Shown in pieces: positions 35,116 to 43,030 of a stretch of 64,000 nt of DNA. Numbering within the stretch: the first letter of the stretch is position 1; each line of letters starts with the position of its first letter. The stretch spans positions 1 to 64,000 of the forward strand of contig QFMX01000003.1 of the NCBI GenBank assembly GCA_003240625.1. Reading direction: 5' to 3'. Below the pieces are notes generated by a model. It was not told the origin of the DNA and ran no database searches. It worked only from the letters and a program-made list of their open reading frames with translations. Source of the DNA: Sphingomonas taxi. Lineage in GTDB: Bacteria > Pseudomonadota > Alphaproteobacteria > Sphingomonadales > Sphingomonadaceae. The position numbers and the translations under genes were made by a program.

Positions 35116-35700
35116 CTAGCGCTCGCACAGCAGCGTAAGCAACCCGTTGCGCAGCACGCCGCGATCGAGCCCCTCGACCGGATGCACCTCACTCAAGCCC
35201 ACCGCCAGCAGCGCATAGCCGCGAATCCCCGCCTCGACCGGATCGAACCCGTGCGCGGTCAGCTGCTCGACCAGGAACGCCATCACCTTGTCGTCATGCT
35301 CGCGGATCGCCGCCGCCGCGCGCGCGTCGCTCTTCGCCCAGGCGCGCATCGCGAGCGCCAACTGCGACATGTCGTGATCGCGGACATGCTCGGCGAATGC
35401 ACGGATCCGCTCGACCGGTGCGAGGTCCGACGCGGTCAGCGACGCCAGCAACGGATCGATCTGCGCCTCCGCGAAATACGATGCGAGCGCCGCATGATAG
35501 CCGTCGAAATCCTTGAAATGATGATAGAAACTGCCGGTCGATGCCCCCGCCGCCTGCGCCAGGCTGCGAAGCTTGAGTGCGCGAAGACCGCCGCTCTTGA
35601 GCAACGCCTGACCGATCTCCAGCCAATCGCGCGGCGCCAGATCCGCGCGGGGTGCAACGTCGTTTTCAACCGATACCGTGCTTGACAAGCCACTCTCCAT
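35116..35700 (-). CDS. TetR-family transcriptional regulator
   Basis: A 194-residue one-component repressor. The N-terminal helix-turn-helix spans about residues 20-65 (DWLEIGQALLKSGGLRALKL, then AQAAGASTGSFYHHFKDFDG, with the classic TGSFYHHF recognition helix). The C-terminal all-helical domain would bind an acyl-CoA or hydrophobic ligand. The start is ATG at 35700; the longer frame beyond it has no homology. The dyad TAAC-N4-GTTA lies immediately upstream, overlapping the initiation region, as expected for autorepression, and recurs in the P450/SDR promoter. It diverges from the thiolase operon and is followed by the GMC gene. Confidence 0.92.
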   Translation of the reverse strand: MESGLSSTVSVENDVAPRADLAPRDWLEIGQALLKSGGLRALKLRSLAQAAGASTGSFYHHFKDFDGYHAALASYFAEAQIDPLLASLTASDLAPVERIRAFAEHVRDHDMSQLALAMRAWAKSDARAAAAIREHDDKVMAFLVEQLTAHGFDPVEAGIRGYALLAVGLSEVHPVEGLDRGVLRNGLLTLLCER

Positions 35701-35712
35701 AACGAATGTTAC
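35699..35712. promoter_or_regulatory. Candidate TetR operator at the regulator start / thiolase promoter
   Basis: ATAACGAATGTTAC contains the dyad TAAC-GAAT-GTTA, one base from the TetR start codon and about 80 bases upstream of the thiolase GTG. The only close match seen elsewhere is in the P450/SDR intergenic region (32205-32217). Confidence 0.6.
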
Positions 35713-35790
35713 GTCGGAACGAAGCTGGACGCAATCCGGCGTCAGGCACCACGACCGCACCAAAGCGGCGGGTGTAACAGGAGAGAGAGT

Positions 35791-37044
35791 GTGGCCGAGG
35801 CTTTGATCATCGATGCCGTCCGTACCCCGCGCGGGATCGGCAAGACGGGCAAGGGCGCGCTCGCGCACATGCACCCGCAACATCTCGCCGCGACCGTCCT
35901 GAAGGCGATTGCCGAGCGAAACAAGCTGGATACCGCCGATGTCGACGACATCATCTGGTCGACCTCGACTCAGCGCGGCGAGCAGAGCGGCGATCTCGGG
36001 CGGATGGCGGCGCTCGATGCGGGCTACGACGTCAAGGCGAGCGGGACGACGCTCGACCGGTTCTGCGGCGGCGGGATCACGGCGGTGAACTTCGCGGCGG
36101 CGCAGATCATGAGCGGAATGGAAGACCTCGTCATCGCCGGCGGGACCGAGATGATGTCGCTCACCACGACGATGATGCAGGACGACATGGCGGCGGGCAA
36201 GCGGCCGCTCGGGATCGGCTCGGGCAACGCCAGGCTCGACGCCGCGCATCCGCAGTCGAACCAGGGGATCTGCGCCGACGCGATCGCCAGTATCGAGGGG
36301 ATCGACCGCGAGACGCTCGAAGCGCTGGGGCTCGAAAGCCAGCGCCGTGCCGCGGTGGCGATCGCCGAAGGGCGGTTCGATCGCAGCCTCGTCCCCGTCA
36401 CCGACGACACCGGCGCGCTGGTGCTAGAGAAGGACGAATACCCGCGGCCCGATACGACCGCCGAAGGCCTCGCCGCGCTGCGTCCGTCGTTCGCCGGGAT
36501 TGCCGACATACCGCTCGACGAGAAGGGCACGACGTATCGCAAGCAGATCAACCGGCGTTATCCCGATGTCGATATCAAGCATGTCCATCACGCCGGCAAT
36601 TCATCGGGCGTGGTCGATGGCGCCGCGGCCGTGCTGCTCGCCAGCGCCGACTATGCCGCCAAGCACGGGCTGAAACCGCGCGCGCGGATCGTTGCGATGG
36701 CGAACATGGGCGACGACCCGACGCTGATGCTCAACGCTCCCGTCCCCGCCGCACGAAAAGTGCTGGCGAAGGCCGGGTTGACGGTCGACGATATCGATCT
36801 GTGGGAGATCAACGAGGCGTTCGCGGTGGTCGCCGAGAAGTTCATCCGCGACCTGAAGCTCGACCGCGACAAGGTGAACGTCAATGGCGGCTCGATCGCG
36901 CTCGGCCATCCGATCGGCGCGACCGGGGCGATCCTGATCGGCACGATCCTCGACGAACTCGAACGCCGCGACCTGAGATACGGGCTCGTGACGATGTGCG
37001 CGGGCGGCGGGATGGCGCCGGCGATCATCATCGAGCGCGTCTGA
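35791..37044 (+). CDS. Thiolase (acetyl-CoA C-acyltransferase)
   Basis: A 417-residue thiolase cleaving a 3-ketoacyl-CoA with CoA. The nucleophilic Cys is in TTLDRFCGGGITAVNFAAAQ (about residue 92); the His of DLWEINEAFAVVAEKF and NVNGGSIALGHPIGATGA, and the C-terminal acid/base Cys in LVTMCAGGGMAPA, complete the active site. GTG start at 35791 with AGGAG nearby. The CGGG around the nucleophile (instead of CGSG/CASG) places it apart from the FadA at 59648, suggesting a different substrate range. It is the first gene of a tightly packed operon: its stop overlaps the acyl-CoA synthetase ATG (TGATG). Confidence 0.92.
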   Translation: MAEALIIDAVRTPRGIGKTGKGALAHMHPQHLAATVLKAIAERNKLDTADVDDIIWSTSTQRGEQSGDLGRMAALDAGYDVKASGTTLDRFCGGGITAVNFAAAQIMSGMEDLVIAGGTEMMSLTTTMMQDDMAAGKRPLGIGSGNARLDAAHPQSNQGICADAIASIEGIDRETLEALGLESQRRAAVAIAEGRFDRSLVPVTDDTGALVLEKDEYPRPDTTAEGLAALRPSFAGIADIPLDEKGTTYRKQINRRYPDVDIKHVHHAGNSSGVVDGAAAVLLASADYAAKHGLKPRARIVAMANMGDDPTLMLNAPVPAARKVLAKAGLTVDDIDLWEINEAFAVVAEKFIRDLKLDRDKVNVNGGSIALGHPIGATGAILIGTILDELERRDLRYGLVTMCAGGGMAPAIIIERV

Positions 37045-38582
37045 TGCACCCCGTCGCGCATGCGCTGACGACGCCCGACAAACCCGCTTACATCATGGCG
37101 GCGACGGGCGAGACGGTGACGTATGCCGACCTCGACGCGCGCGCCAACCAGGGGGCGCATCTGCTCCGGTCGCTCGGGCTGAAACGCGGCGACGGCGTCG
37201 CGGTGCTGATGGACAATTCGCCGCGCTATCTCGAGGTGATGTGGGCGGCCGAGAGGACCGGCGTCTATTGCACCTGCCTGTCGTCGAAACTGACCGCGAG
37301 CGAGGCGGCGTACATCATCCGCGACGGCGATTGCCGCGTGCTGATCGTGAGCAAGGGATGCGCAGAGGTGGCAGCGGCGCTGGTGCCGATGCTCGACGAC
37401 GTGCGGCGCTACGTCGTCGACGGCGCGATCGACGGGTACGCGTCTTACGAAACCGCGCGCGACGTGATGCCCGCTACGCCGATCGCCGACCCTTCACCCG
37501 GCGGCATTCTGCTCTATTCGTCGGGCACCACCGGCAAGCCCAAGGGGGTCAAGCACGCGCTGTCGGACGAACCGTTCGGGACCAACGTCTCGCCGCTCGT
37601 GATGCTCGGCAAGGGGCTGTACGGGTTCACGCCAGAGATGGTCTATCTCTCGCCGGCGCCGCTGTACCACGCCGCGCCGCTGCGCTGGTCGATGGCGGTG
37701 CATCAGGTCGGCGGCACCGTCGTCGTGATGGAGCATTTCGACCCGGAAGCCGCGCTCGCCGCGATCGAACGGTTCCACGTCACGCATGCGCAATGGGTGC
37801 CGACGCACTTCATCCGGTTGCTGAAACTCCCGCCCGAAGTCCGCGCCCGTTACGACGTGTCGTCGCTGAAGGCTGTGTGGCACGCCGCGGCCCCCTGCCC
37901 GATCCCGGTCAAGCAGGCGATGATCGACTGGTGGGGCCCGATCATCGGCGAATATTATGCCGGCACCGAGGGCAACGGGTTCTGCGCGATCTCCAGCGCG
38001 GAATGGCTCGCGCATCCGGGCTCGGTCGGCCGTAACCTCACTGCGCAGACGATGATCTGCGACGAGGACGGCAACGCCCTCCCCGCCCGCGCCGAAGGCG
38101 ACGTCTATTTCGCGGGCGGCGGGTCGTTCGAATATCACAACGATCCCGCCAAGACCGCCGAGGCCGCCAACGCGCAGGGCTGGACGACGCTCGGCGATGT
38201 CGGCTGGCTCGACGAGGAGGGCTATCTCTACCTCACCGACCGGAAGAGCTTCATGATCATCTCGGGCGGCGTGAACATCTATCCCGCCGAGATCGAGAAC
38301 CTCCTCGTCACCCACCCGAAAGTCGCCGACGTCGCGGTGATCGGTGCGCCCGACGACGAGATGGGCGAGCAGGTGGTGGCGATAATCTGCCCGGCCGACC
38401 CGACCGAAGACCGCGCGCAACTCGCCGCCGAACTCAGCGCGTTCGCCCGCGCCAACCTCAGCCATGTGAAAGCGCCGCGCCGGATCGACTTCCGCGAGAC
38501 GCTACCGCGGCACGAAACGGGGAAACTCTACAAGCGCCTGCTCCGCGACGAATATTGGGCGCATTCGAAGGAGTCCGCATGA
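37044..38582 (+). CDS. Acyl-CoA synthetase (AMP-binding)
   Basis: ATP-dependent CoA ligase, 512 residues, that would activate a carboxylic acid before beta-oxidation. AMP-binding motif LLYSSGTTGKPKGVKHAL, adenine-pocket GEYYAGTEGNGF, hinge GDVGWLDEEGYLYLTDRKSF and the C-terminal catalytic Lys in LPRHETGKLYKRLLRDEYW are all present. The middle region (LYHAAPLRWSMAVHQVGGTV) resembles actinobacterial and proteobacterial FadD-like enzymes acting on cyclic or branched acids, but the substrate is not readable. It starts one base inside the thiolase stop and ends with an ATGA overlap with the first acyl-CoA dehydrogenase. Distinct from fadD at 57831. Confidence 0.92.
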   Translation: MHPVAHALTTPDKPAYIMAATGETVTYADLDARANQGAHLLRSLGLKRGDGVAVLMDNSPRYLEVMWAAERTGVYCTCLSSKLTASEAAYIIRDGDCRVLIVSKGCAEVAAALVPMLDDVRRYVVDGAIDGYASYETARDVMPATPIADPSPGGILLYSSGTTGKPKGVKHALSDEPFGTNVSPLVMLGKGLYGFTPEMVYLSPAPLYHAAPLRWSMAVHQVGGTVVVMEHFDPEAALAAIERFHVTHAQWVPTHFIRLLKLPPEVRARYDVSSLKAVWHAAAPCPIPVKQAMIDWWGPIIGEYYAGTEGNGFCAISSAEWLAHPGSVGRNLTAQTMICDEDGNALPARAEGDVYFAGGGSFEYHNDPAKTAEAANAQGWTTLGDVGWLDEEGYLYLTDRKSFMIISGGVNIYPAEIENLLVTHPKVADVAVIGAPDDEMGEQVVAIICPADPTEDRAQLAAELSAFARANLSHVKAPRRIDFRETLPRHETGKLYKRLLRDEYWAHSKESA

Positions 38583-39676
38583 ACTTCGATTATTCCGACG
38601 ACCAGAAATTCCTCAAGGACGAGGCGCGCAAGTTTCTCGGCGCGCATTGCGGCAGCGACCGTGTCCGCGCGGTGCTCGACGATCCCGCCACAGCGTATGA
38701 TGCGGACCTGTGGAAAGCGATCGGCGCACAAGGCTGGCTCGGCGCAGCGATCCCCGAGGAGTTCGGCGGACTAGGCCTCGGCCATATCGAACTCTGCGCG
38801 ATTGCCGAGGAACTCGGGCGAGCCTGCGCGCCGATCCCGTTCGCCTCGACCGTCTATTTCGTCGCCGAAGCCTTGATGCTCTACGGCAGTGACACCCAGA
38901 AAGTCCAATGGCTGCCGAGGATCGCGGCAGGCGACGTCATCGGCGCGTTCGCCACGTCGGAAGGCGCCGGCCCGGTCACCGCACGCTCGATCCGCGCCAC
39001 CGTTTCCGGCGGCACACTCACCGGCGAGAAGATCCCCGTCACCGACGGCGACGTTGCGGACCTGATCGTCGTGCTCGCCCGTGACGGCCTCTACCTCGTC
39101 GAGAAGGGCGCGGGCATCACAGCGGACGTGCTCGAAACGCTGGACCCGACGCGCAGCGCCGCCCGCCTCACCTTCACCGACGCCCCTTGCGAAAAACTCG
39201 GCAGCGACGACGGCATCGCGGCGATGCAGGCGGTGTTCGATCGCGCCGCCGTGCTCCTCGCATTCGAGCAACTCGGCGGCGCGGATCGCTGTCTCGACAT
39301 GGCGAAGGGCTACGCGCTCGATCGTTACGCGTTCGGCAGGCAGATCGGCGGCTACCAGGCGATCAAACACAAGCTCGCCGACATGTACGTCAAAAACGAA
39401 CTCGCGCGCTCGAACGCCTATTACGGCGCGTGGGCGCTGAACGCGGGCGCCGCCGAACTCCCGCTCGCCGCCGCCACCGCGCGCGTCGCCGCCTCCGACG
39501 CCTACTGGTTCGCGTCGAAGGAGAACATCCAGACGCATGGCGGGATGGGCTTCACCTGGGAGTCCGACTGCCACCTCTATTACCGCCGCTCGCGCCAGCT
39601 CGCGCTCGTCGCCGGCAGCCCCGCCGCGTGGCGCGAACGCCTCGTCGGCCAACTCGAAATGCGCAACGCCGCCTAG
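38579..39676 (+). CDS. Acyl-CoA dehydrogenase (first of an adjacent pair)
   Basis: A 365-residue FAD enzyme or subunit. N-terminal helical domain MNFDYSDDQKFLKDEARKFL, AAIPEEFGGLGLGHIELCAI, mid-domain FATSEGAGPVTARSIRA, C-terminal FGRQIGGYQAIKHKLADMY and THGGMGFTWESDCHLYYRRS. The last segment resembles the FadE28-type subunits of heteromeric sterol side-chain dehydrogenases. No canonical catalytic EGT motif is visible near the C-terminus, so it may be the non-catalytic or FAD-sharing partner of the next gene. GGAG precedes the ATG at 38579, which overlaps the synthetase stop. The gap to the next gene is only 23 bases. Confidence 0.9.
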   Translation: MNFDYSDDQKFLKDEARKFLGAHCGSDRVRAVLDDPATAYDADLWKAIGAQGWLGAAIPEEFGGLGLGHIELCAIAEELGRACAPIPFASTVYFVAEALMLYGSDTQKVQWLPRIAAGDVIGAFATSEGAGPVTARSIRATVSGGTLTGEKIPVTDGDVADLIVVLARDGLYLVEKGAGITADVLETLDPTRSAARLTFTDAPCEKLGSDDGIAAMQAVFDRAAVLLAFEQLGGADRCLDMAKGYALDRYAFGRQIGGYQAIKHKLADMYVKNELARSNAYYGAWALNAGAAELPLAAATARVAASDAYWFASKENIQTHGGMGFTWESDCHLYYRRSRQLALVAGSPAAWRERLVGQLEMRNAA

Positions 39677-39699
39677 TTGGGCCGCCTGAAAGGACGATC

Positions 39700-40905
39700 A
39701 TGGACTTCAAGGACAGCGACGCCGAAGCCACGTATCGCGCCGCCGCACGCGACTGGCTCGACGCCAACATCGCCGAGCACGACGCCGGCCACTACCCCGA
39801 CGACATGGCCAAGGCGAAGGCATGGCAGGCGCGTAAGGCGGCCGGCGGCTACGCCTGCATCACCTGGCCGCAGGAATGGGGCGGCGGTGGCGGCACCCCG
39901 ATCGAGAGCGTGATCTTCGGCCAGGAGGAAGCGCGCCACGCGGTCGACGGCAGCTATTTCACGATCGGCCTCGGCATGTGCGTGCCGACCGTGATGGCCT
40001 ATGCCGACGACGCTACCAAGCGGCGGTTCGTCGGCCCCGCGGTGCGCGGCGACGAGATCTGGTCGCAACTGTTCTCCGAACCCGCCGGCGGCTCGGACGT
40101 CGCCGCGATCCGCACGCGCGCAGTGAGAGACGGCGACGACTGGGTGATCAACGGCCAGAAGGTCTGGACCTCGGGCGCGCATTACAGCGACTACGGCATC
40201 GTCCTGGTCCGTACCAACCCCGACGTCCCCAAGCATCAGGGCCTGACGATGTTCTGGCTCGACCTGAAGGCGCCGGGGATCGAAATCCGCCCGATCCACC
40301 AGATGTCCGGCGGGTCGAGCTTCAACGAAGTCTGGTTCGAGGACGTCCGGATCTCCGACGCGCAGCGCCTCGGACCCGTCGACGGCGGCTGGAAGGTCGC
40401 GCTGTTCACGCTGATGAACGAGCGCCTCGCGATCGGCACGAGCGGCGGCGTCGGCCCCGAAGATATCCTCACCTTCGCCGCCCAAGCCGATGGCGCCGAC
40501 GGTCCGCTGCTGAAAGACACCGCGTTCCGCCAGCGGTTAGCGGACTGGTGGGTGCAAGCGGAGGGCCTGCGCAACACGCGGATGCGAACGATCACGGCGT
40601 TGTCGAAGGGTCAGGTGCCCGGCCCCGAAAGCTCGATCGGCAAGATCGTCGCCGCCAACCAGTTGCAGGACATCGGCAACACCGCGGTCGAGGCGGGCGA
40701 TCAATACGGCATCATCGCCGACCCCACGCTGACCCCGCTAAAGGGCGCCTTCCATGCCGCGACGATGTGGGCGCCGGGGTTGAGAATAGCCGGCGGCACC
40801 GACGAGATCCTCAAGAACATCATCGCCGAACGCGTCCTCGGCCTCCCCGGCGAAATCCGCGTCGACAAGGATTTGGCGTTCCGGGATTTGCCGGTGGGGG
40901 CATGA
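39700..40905 (+). CDS. Acyl-CoA dehydrogenase (second of an adjacent pair)
   Basis: A 401-residue acyl-CoA dehydrogenase. WPQEWGGGGGTPIESVIF, LFSEPAGGSDVAAIRTRA (FAD/substrate loop), VINGQKVWTSGAHYSDYGIV and IAGGTDEILKNIIAERVLGL are family landmarks. Where short/medium-chain enzymes have the catalytic Glu of EGT, this protein reads GGT; a Glu in FTLMNERLAIGTSGG is placed like the alternative base of isovaleryl-CoA dehydrogenase. With its neighbour it fits the two-gene alpha2beta2 dehydrogenases known from steroid side-chain catabolism. AAAGGA precedes the ATG at 39700. Last gene of the thiolase operon. Confidence 0.9.
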   Translation: MDFKDSDAEATYRAAARDWLDANIAEHDAGHYPDDMAKAKAWQARKAAGGYACITWPQEWGGGGGTPIESVIFGQEEARHAVDGSYFTIGLGMCVPTVMAYADDATKRRFVGPAVRGDEIWSQLFSEPAGGSDVAAIRTRAVRDGDDWVINGQKVWTSGAHYSDYGIVLVRTNPDVPKHQGLTMFWLDLKAPGIEIRPIHQMSGGSSFNEVWFEDVRISDAQRLGPVDGGWKVALFTLMNERLAIGTSGGVGPEDILTFAAQADGADGPLLKDTAFRQRLADWWVQAEGLRNTRMRTITALSKGQVPGPESSIGKIVAANQLQDIGNTAVEAGDQYGIIADPTLTPLKGAFHAATMWAPGLRIAGGTDEILKNIIAERVLGLPGEIRVDKDLAFRDLPVGA

Positions 40906-41019
40906 GAGCATGGTCGGTGCATGTTCCGGTGTAGCGCTGAAACATGAGGTTGACCTGGCGTATCTGCCGTCAGCAAGTTTCAAATTGCGGTCGGCAAACG
41001 AAGGGACGAGAGTGCTCGA

Positions 41020-41265
41020 ATGAGTGACGAAGATTTCGTGATGGTGCCCATTCCGGCGCTGGTGACAATTTTACTCGACCGCGAGCGGACGAAGAACGAA
41101 CCTCTCACGGAAGCCGAGGTTTTAGCTGTCCGGGATAATGCCGTATCCGTAGCGCTGCCGCGAGATGTGGCGGCGGACATCGTCGAAGAACGCGGTTACG
41201 ACGATATAGACCAGGATGATGTCTGGGCCGCATGGAATGCGATCCGACCCACCTTGGACGTATAA
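41020..41265 (+). CDS. Conserved hypothetical protein, 81 residues
   Basis: Small acidic soluble protein (MSDEDFVMVPIPALVTILLD...). It has a mixed N-terminal strand/helix (FVMVPIPALVTILLDRERTK), a central EAEVLAVRDNAVSVALP and a C-terminal DIDQDDVWAAWNAIRPTLD. No enzymatic motif, no signal peptide, no membrane helix. Similar short proteins with a ...LTEAEVLAVRD... centre are, from memory, scattered in proteobacteria without known function. It stands alone between the acyl-CoA dehydrogenase operon and the aldehyde dehydrogenase gene; a weak purine-rich stretch lies upstream. Confidence 0.6.
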   Translation: MSDEDFVMVPIPALVTILLDRERTKNEPLTEAEVLAVRDNAVSVALPRDVAADIVEERGYDDIDQDDVWAAWNAIRPTLDV

Positions 41266-41406
41266 TCGGCTTGTTAAGGAACGCAGGCTCGCGATCGAAG
41301 TGCGTGTTTTGCGGGCCAGGCGTCGCCGTGACGTGCTTCGCCGATGCCCGTCGGTGCGAGACTATAAATTGCTTCAGTCGAGTATCGATCTGCCAAGGAT
41401 TTACGA

Positions 41407-42825
41407 ATGACCGACATGCAGACCATCCTTGCCGCGCAGCGCGAAGCATTCATGGCAGAACTCCCCGTCACGAAGGCGGCCCGCCTCGACCGCCTCAAGC
41501 GCGCGGCGGCGATGGTGCGGGATAACGCGGCGCGGTTCTGCGATGCGGTGTCGGAGGATTTCGGGCATCGCAGCGCTGAGCAGACGATGATGACCGATAT
41601 CGGCGCGTCGCTCGCGCCGATCGCGCATGCCGCCAAGCATCTCGACCGCTGGATGAAACGCGACCGGCGCGCGGTGCAGTTTCCGCTCGGACTGCTCGGC
41701 GCGAAGGCTTGGGTCGAGTATCAGCCCAAGGGCGTGATCGGCATCATCGCGCCGTGGAATTTCCCCGTAAACCTGCTGATCGCGCCGCTCGCGGGCGTGT
41801 TCGCCGCGGGCAATCGCGCGATGGCGAAGACGAGCGAATACACGCCCGCCACCGCTGCGCTGTTCGAGGAACTCGCCGCTCGCTATTTCGCGCAGGACGA
41901 ACTCGCGATCGTCTCCGGCGATGCGGAGGTCGGCAAGGCGTTCTCTGCCCTCCCGTTCGACCATCTGATCTTCACTGGCGCGACTGCGATCGGCCGCCAC
42001 ATCCTCCACGCCGCCGCCGACAATCTGACCCCGGTCACGCTCGAACTCGGCGGCAAGTCGCCCGTCATCCTCGGCGCCTCGGCGGATATCGCGAAGGCTA
42101 CCGAACGCGTGACGCTGGGCAAGATGATGAACGCGGGGCAGATCTGCCTCGCGCCCGACTACATGCTGGTGCCGTCCGCCGACGAGGCCAAGGTCGTCGA
42201 CGGCATCAAGGCCGCGGCCAGCGCGATGTACCCGACGCTGCTCGCGAACGCCGACTACACCTCGGTGATCAACGATCGCCACCACCAGCGCCTCACCGAC
42301 TGGATCGCCGACGCGCGCGCGAAGGGTGCGACGGTCGAGGTCGTGAACCCCGCCAACGAGGATTTCGCGAGCGCCAATTCGCGGAAAATGCCGCTGCACA
42401 TCGTCCGCGACGCGACCGACGACATGATCGTCATGCAGGAAGAGATCTTCGGACCCGTGCTGCCGATCCGCCGCTACGACGGGATCGACGACGCGATCGC
42501 GCAGGTGAACCGTCGCGACCGACCGCTCGGGCTGTATTATTTCGGTAGCGACGAGGCGGAGCGGCGCCGCGTGCTCGACCGGACGATCTCGGGCGGGGTG
42601 ACGCTCGACGACGTGGTCTTCCACGTCTCGATGGAGGATCTACCCTTTGGTGGCAGCGGACCTTCGGGCATGGGCGCGTATCACGGGATCGACGGGTTCC
42701 GGACGTTCAGCCATGCGCGCGCCGTGTTCAAGCAATCGAAGCTCGACGTCGCCAAGCTTGCCGGGTTGAAGCCGCCTTATGGGGCCGCGGCGGCAAAGAC
42801 GATCGCGCGGATGATGCGGGGGTGA
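41407..42825 (+). CDS. Coniferyl-aldehyde dehydrogenase-type aldehyde dehydrogenase
   Basis: A 472-residue NAD(P)-dependent aldehyde dehydrogenase. GVIGIIAPWNFPVNLLIAPL is the N-terminal cofactor segment, TLELGGKSPVI has the catalytic Glu, and the nucleophilic Cys is in MNAGQICLAPDYMLVP; FGPVLPIRRYD and LPFGGSGPSGMGAYHG are further landmarks. The LAPDY after the Cys and the length match the class-3-like CalB/coniferyl group, whose members accept bulky aromatic or fatty aldehydes. In context it could turn the aldehyde from the GMC enzyme into an acid for the CoA ligase. AAGGA lies 7 bases before the ATG at 41407. Two small hairpins follow. Confidence 0.9.
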   Translation: MTDMQTILAAQREAFMAELPVTKAARLDRLKRAAAMVRDNAARFCDAVSEDFGHRSAEQTMMTDIGASLAPIAHAAKHLDRWMKRDRRAVQFPLGLLGAKAWVEYQPKGVIGIIAPWNFPVNLLIAPLAGVFAAGNRAMAKTSEYTPATAALFEELAARYFAQDELAIVSGDAEVGKAFSALPFDHLIFTGATAIGRHILHAAADNLTPVTLELGGKSPVILGASADIAKATERVTLGKMMNAGQICLAPDYMLVPSADEAKVVDGIKAAASAMYPTLLANADYTSVINDRHHQRLTDWIADARAKGATVEVVNPANEDFASANSRKMPLHIVRDATDDMIVMQEEIFGPVLPIRRYDGIDDAIAQVNRRDRPLGLYYFGSDEAERRRVLDRTISGGVTLDDVVFHVSMEDLPFGGSGPSGMGAYHGIDGFRTFSHARAVFKQSKLDVAKLAGLKPPYGAAAAKTIARMMRG

Positions 42826-42864
42826 TTGTGTGCGTGATCGCCGCGCGTGCCCTCACCCTTCCCA

Positions 42865-42908
42865 CGGCTAAGTAGCCGCGGGCCCCTTCCCTCTCCCCGG
42901 GGGGAGAG
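42865..42908. repeat. Two short hairpins after the aldehyde dehydrogenase gene
   Basis: CGGCT/AGCCG (42865-42869 with 42874-42878) and the 18-base palindrome-like CTCTCCCCGGGGGGAGAG (42891-42908). They may terminate the ALDH transcript; the sequence style matches the other GC-rich intergenic repeats. Confidence 0.4.
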
Positions 42909-43030
42909 AGAGTTTGGGTCGCAACCGTAACAATTTTGTCGATCGTCTCGCAATCGTCTTGGATCTGTCGCCGACGCGTCACGCGGATCGGCAATGGGCC
43001 GCTGAGCGTCACCGCGTATCAGGGAATCCC

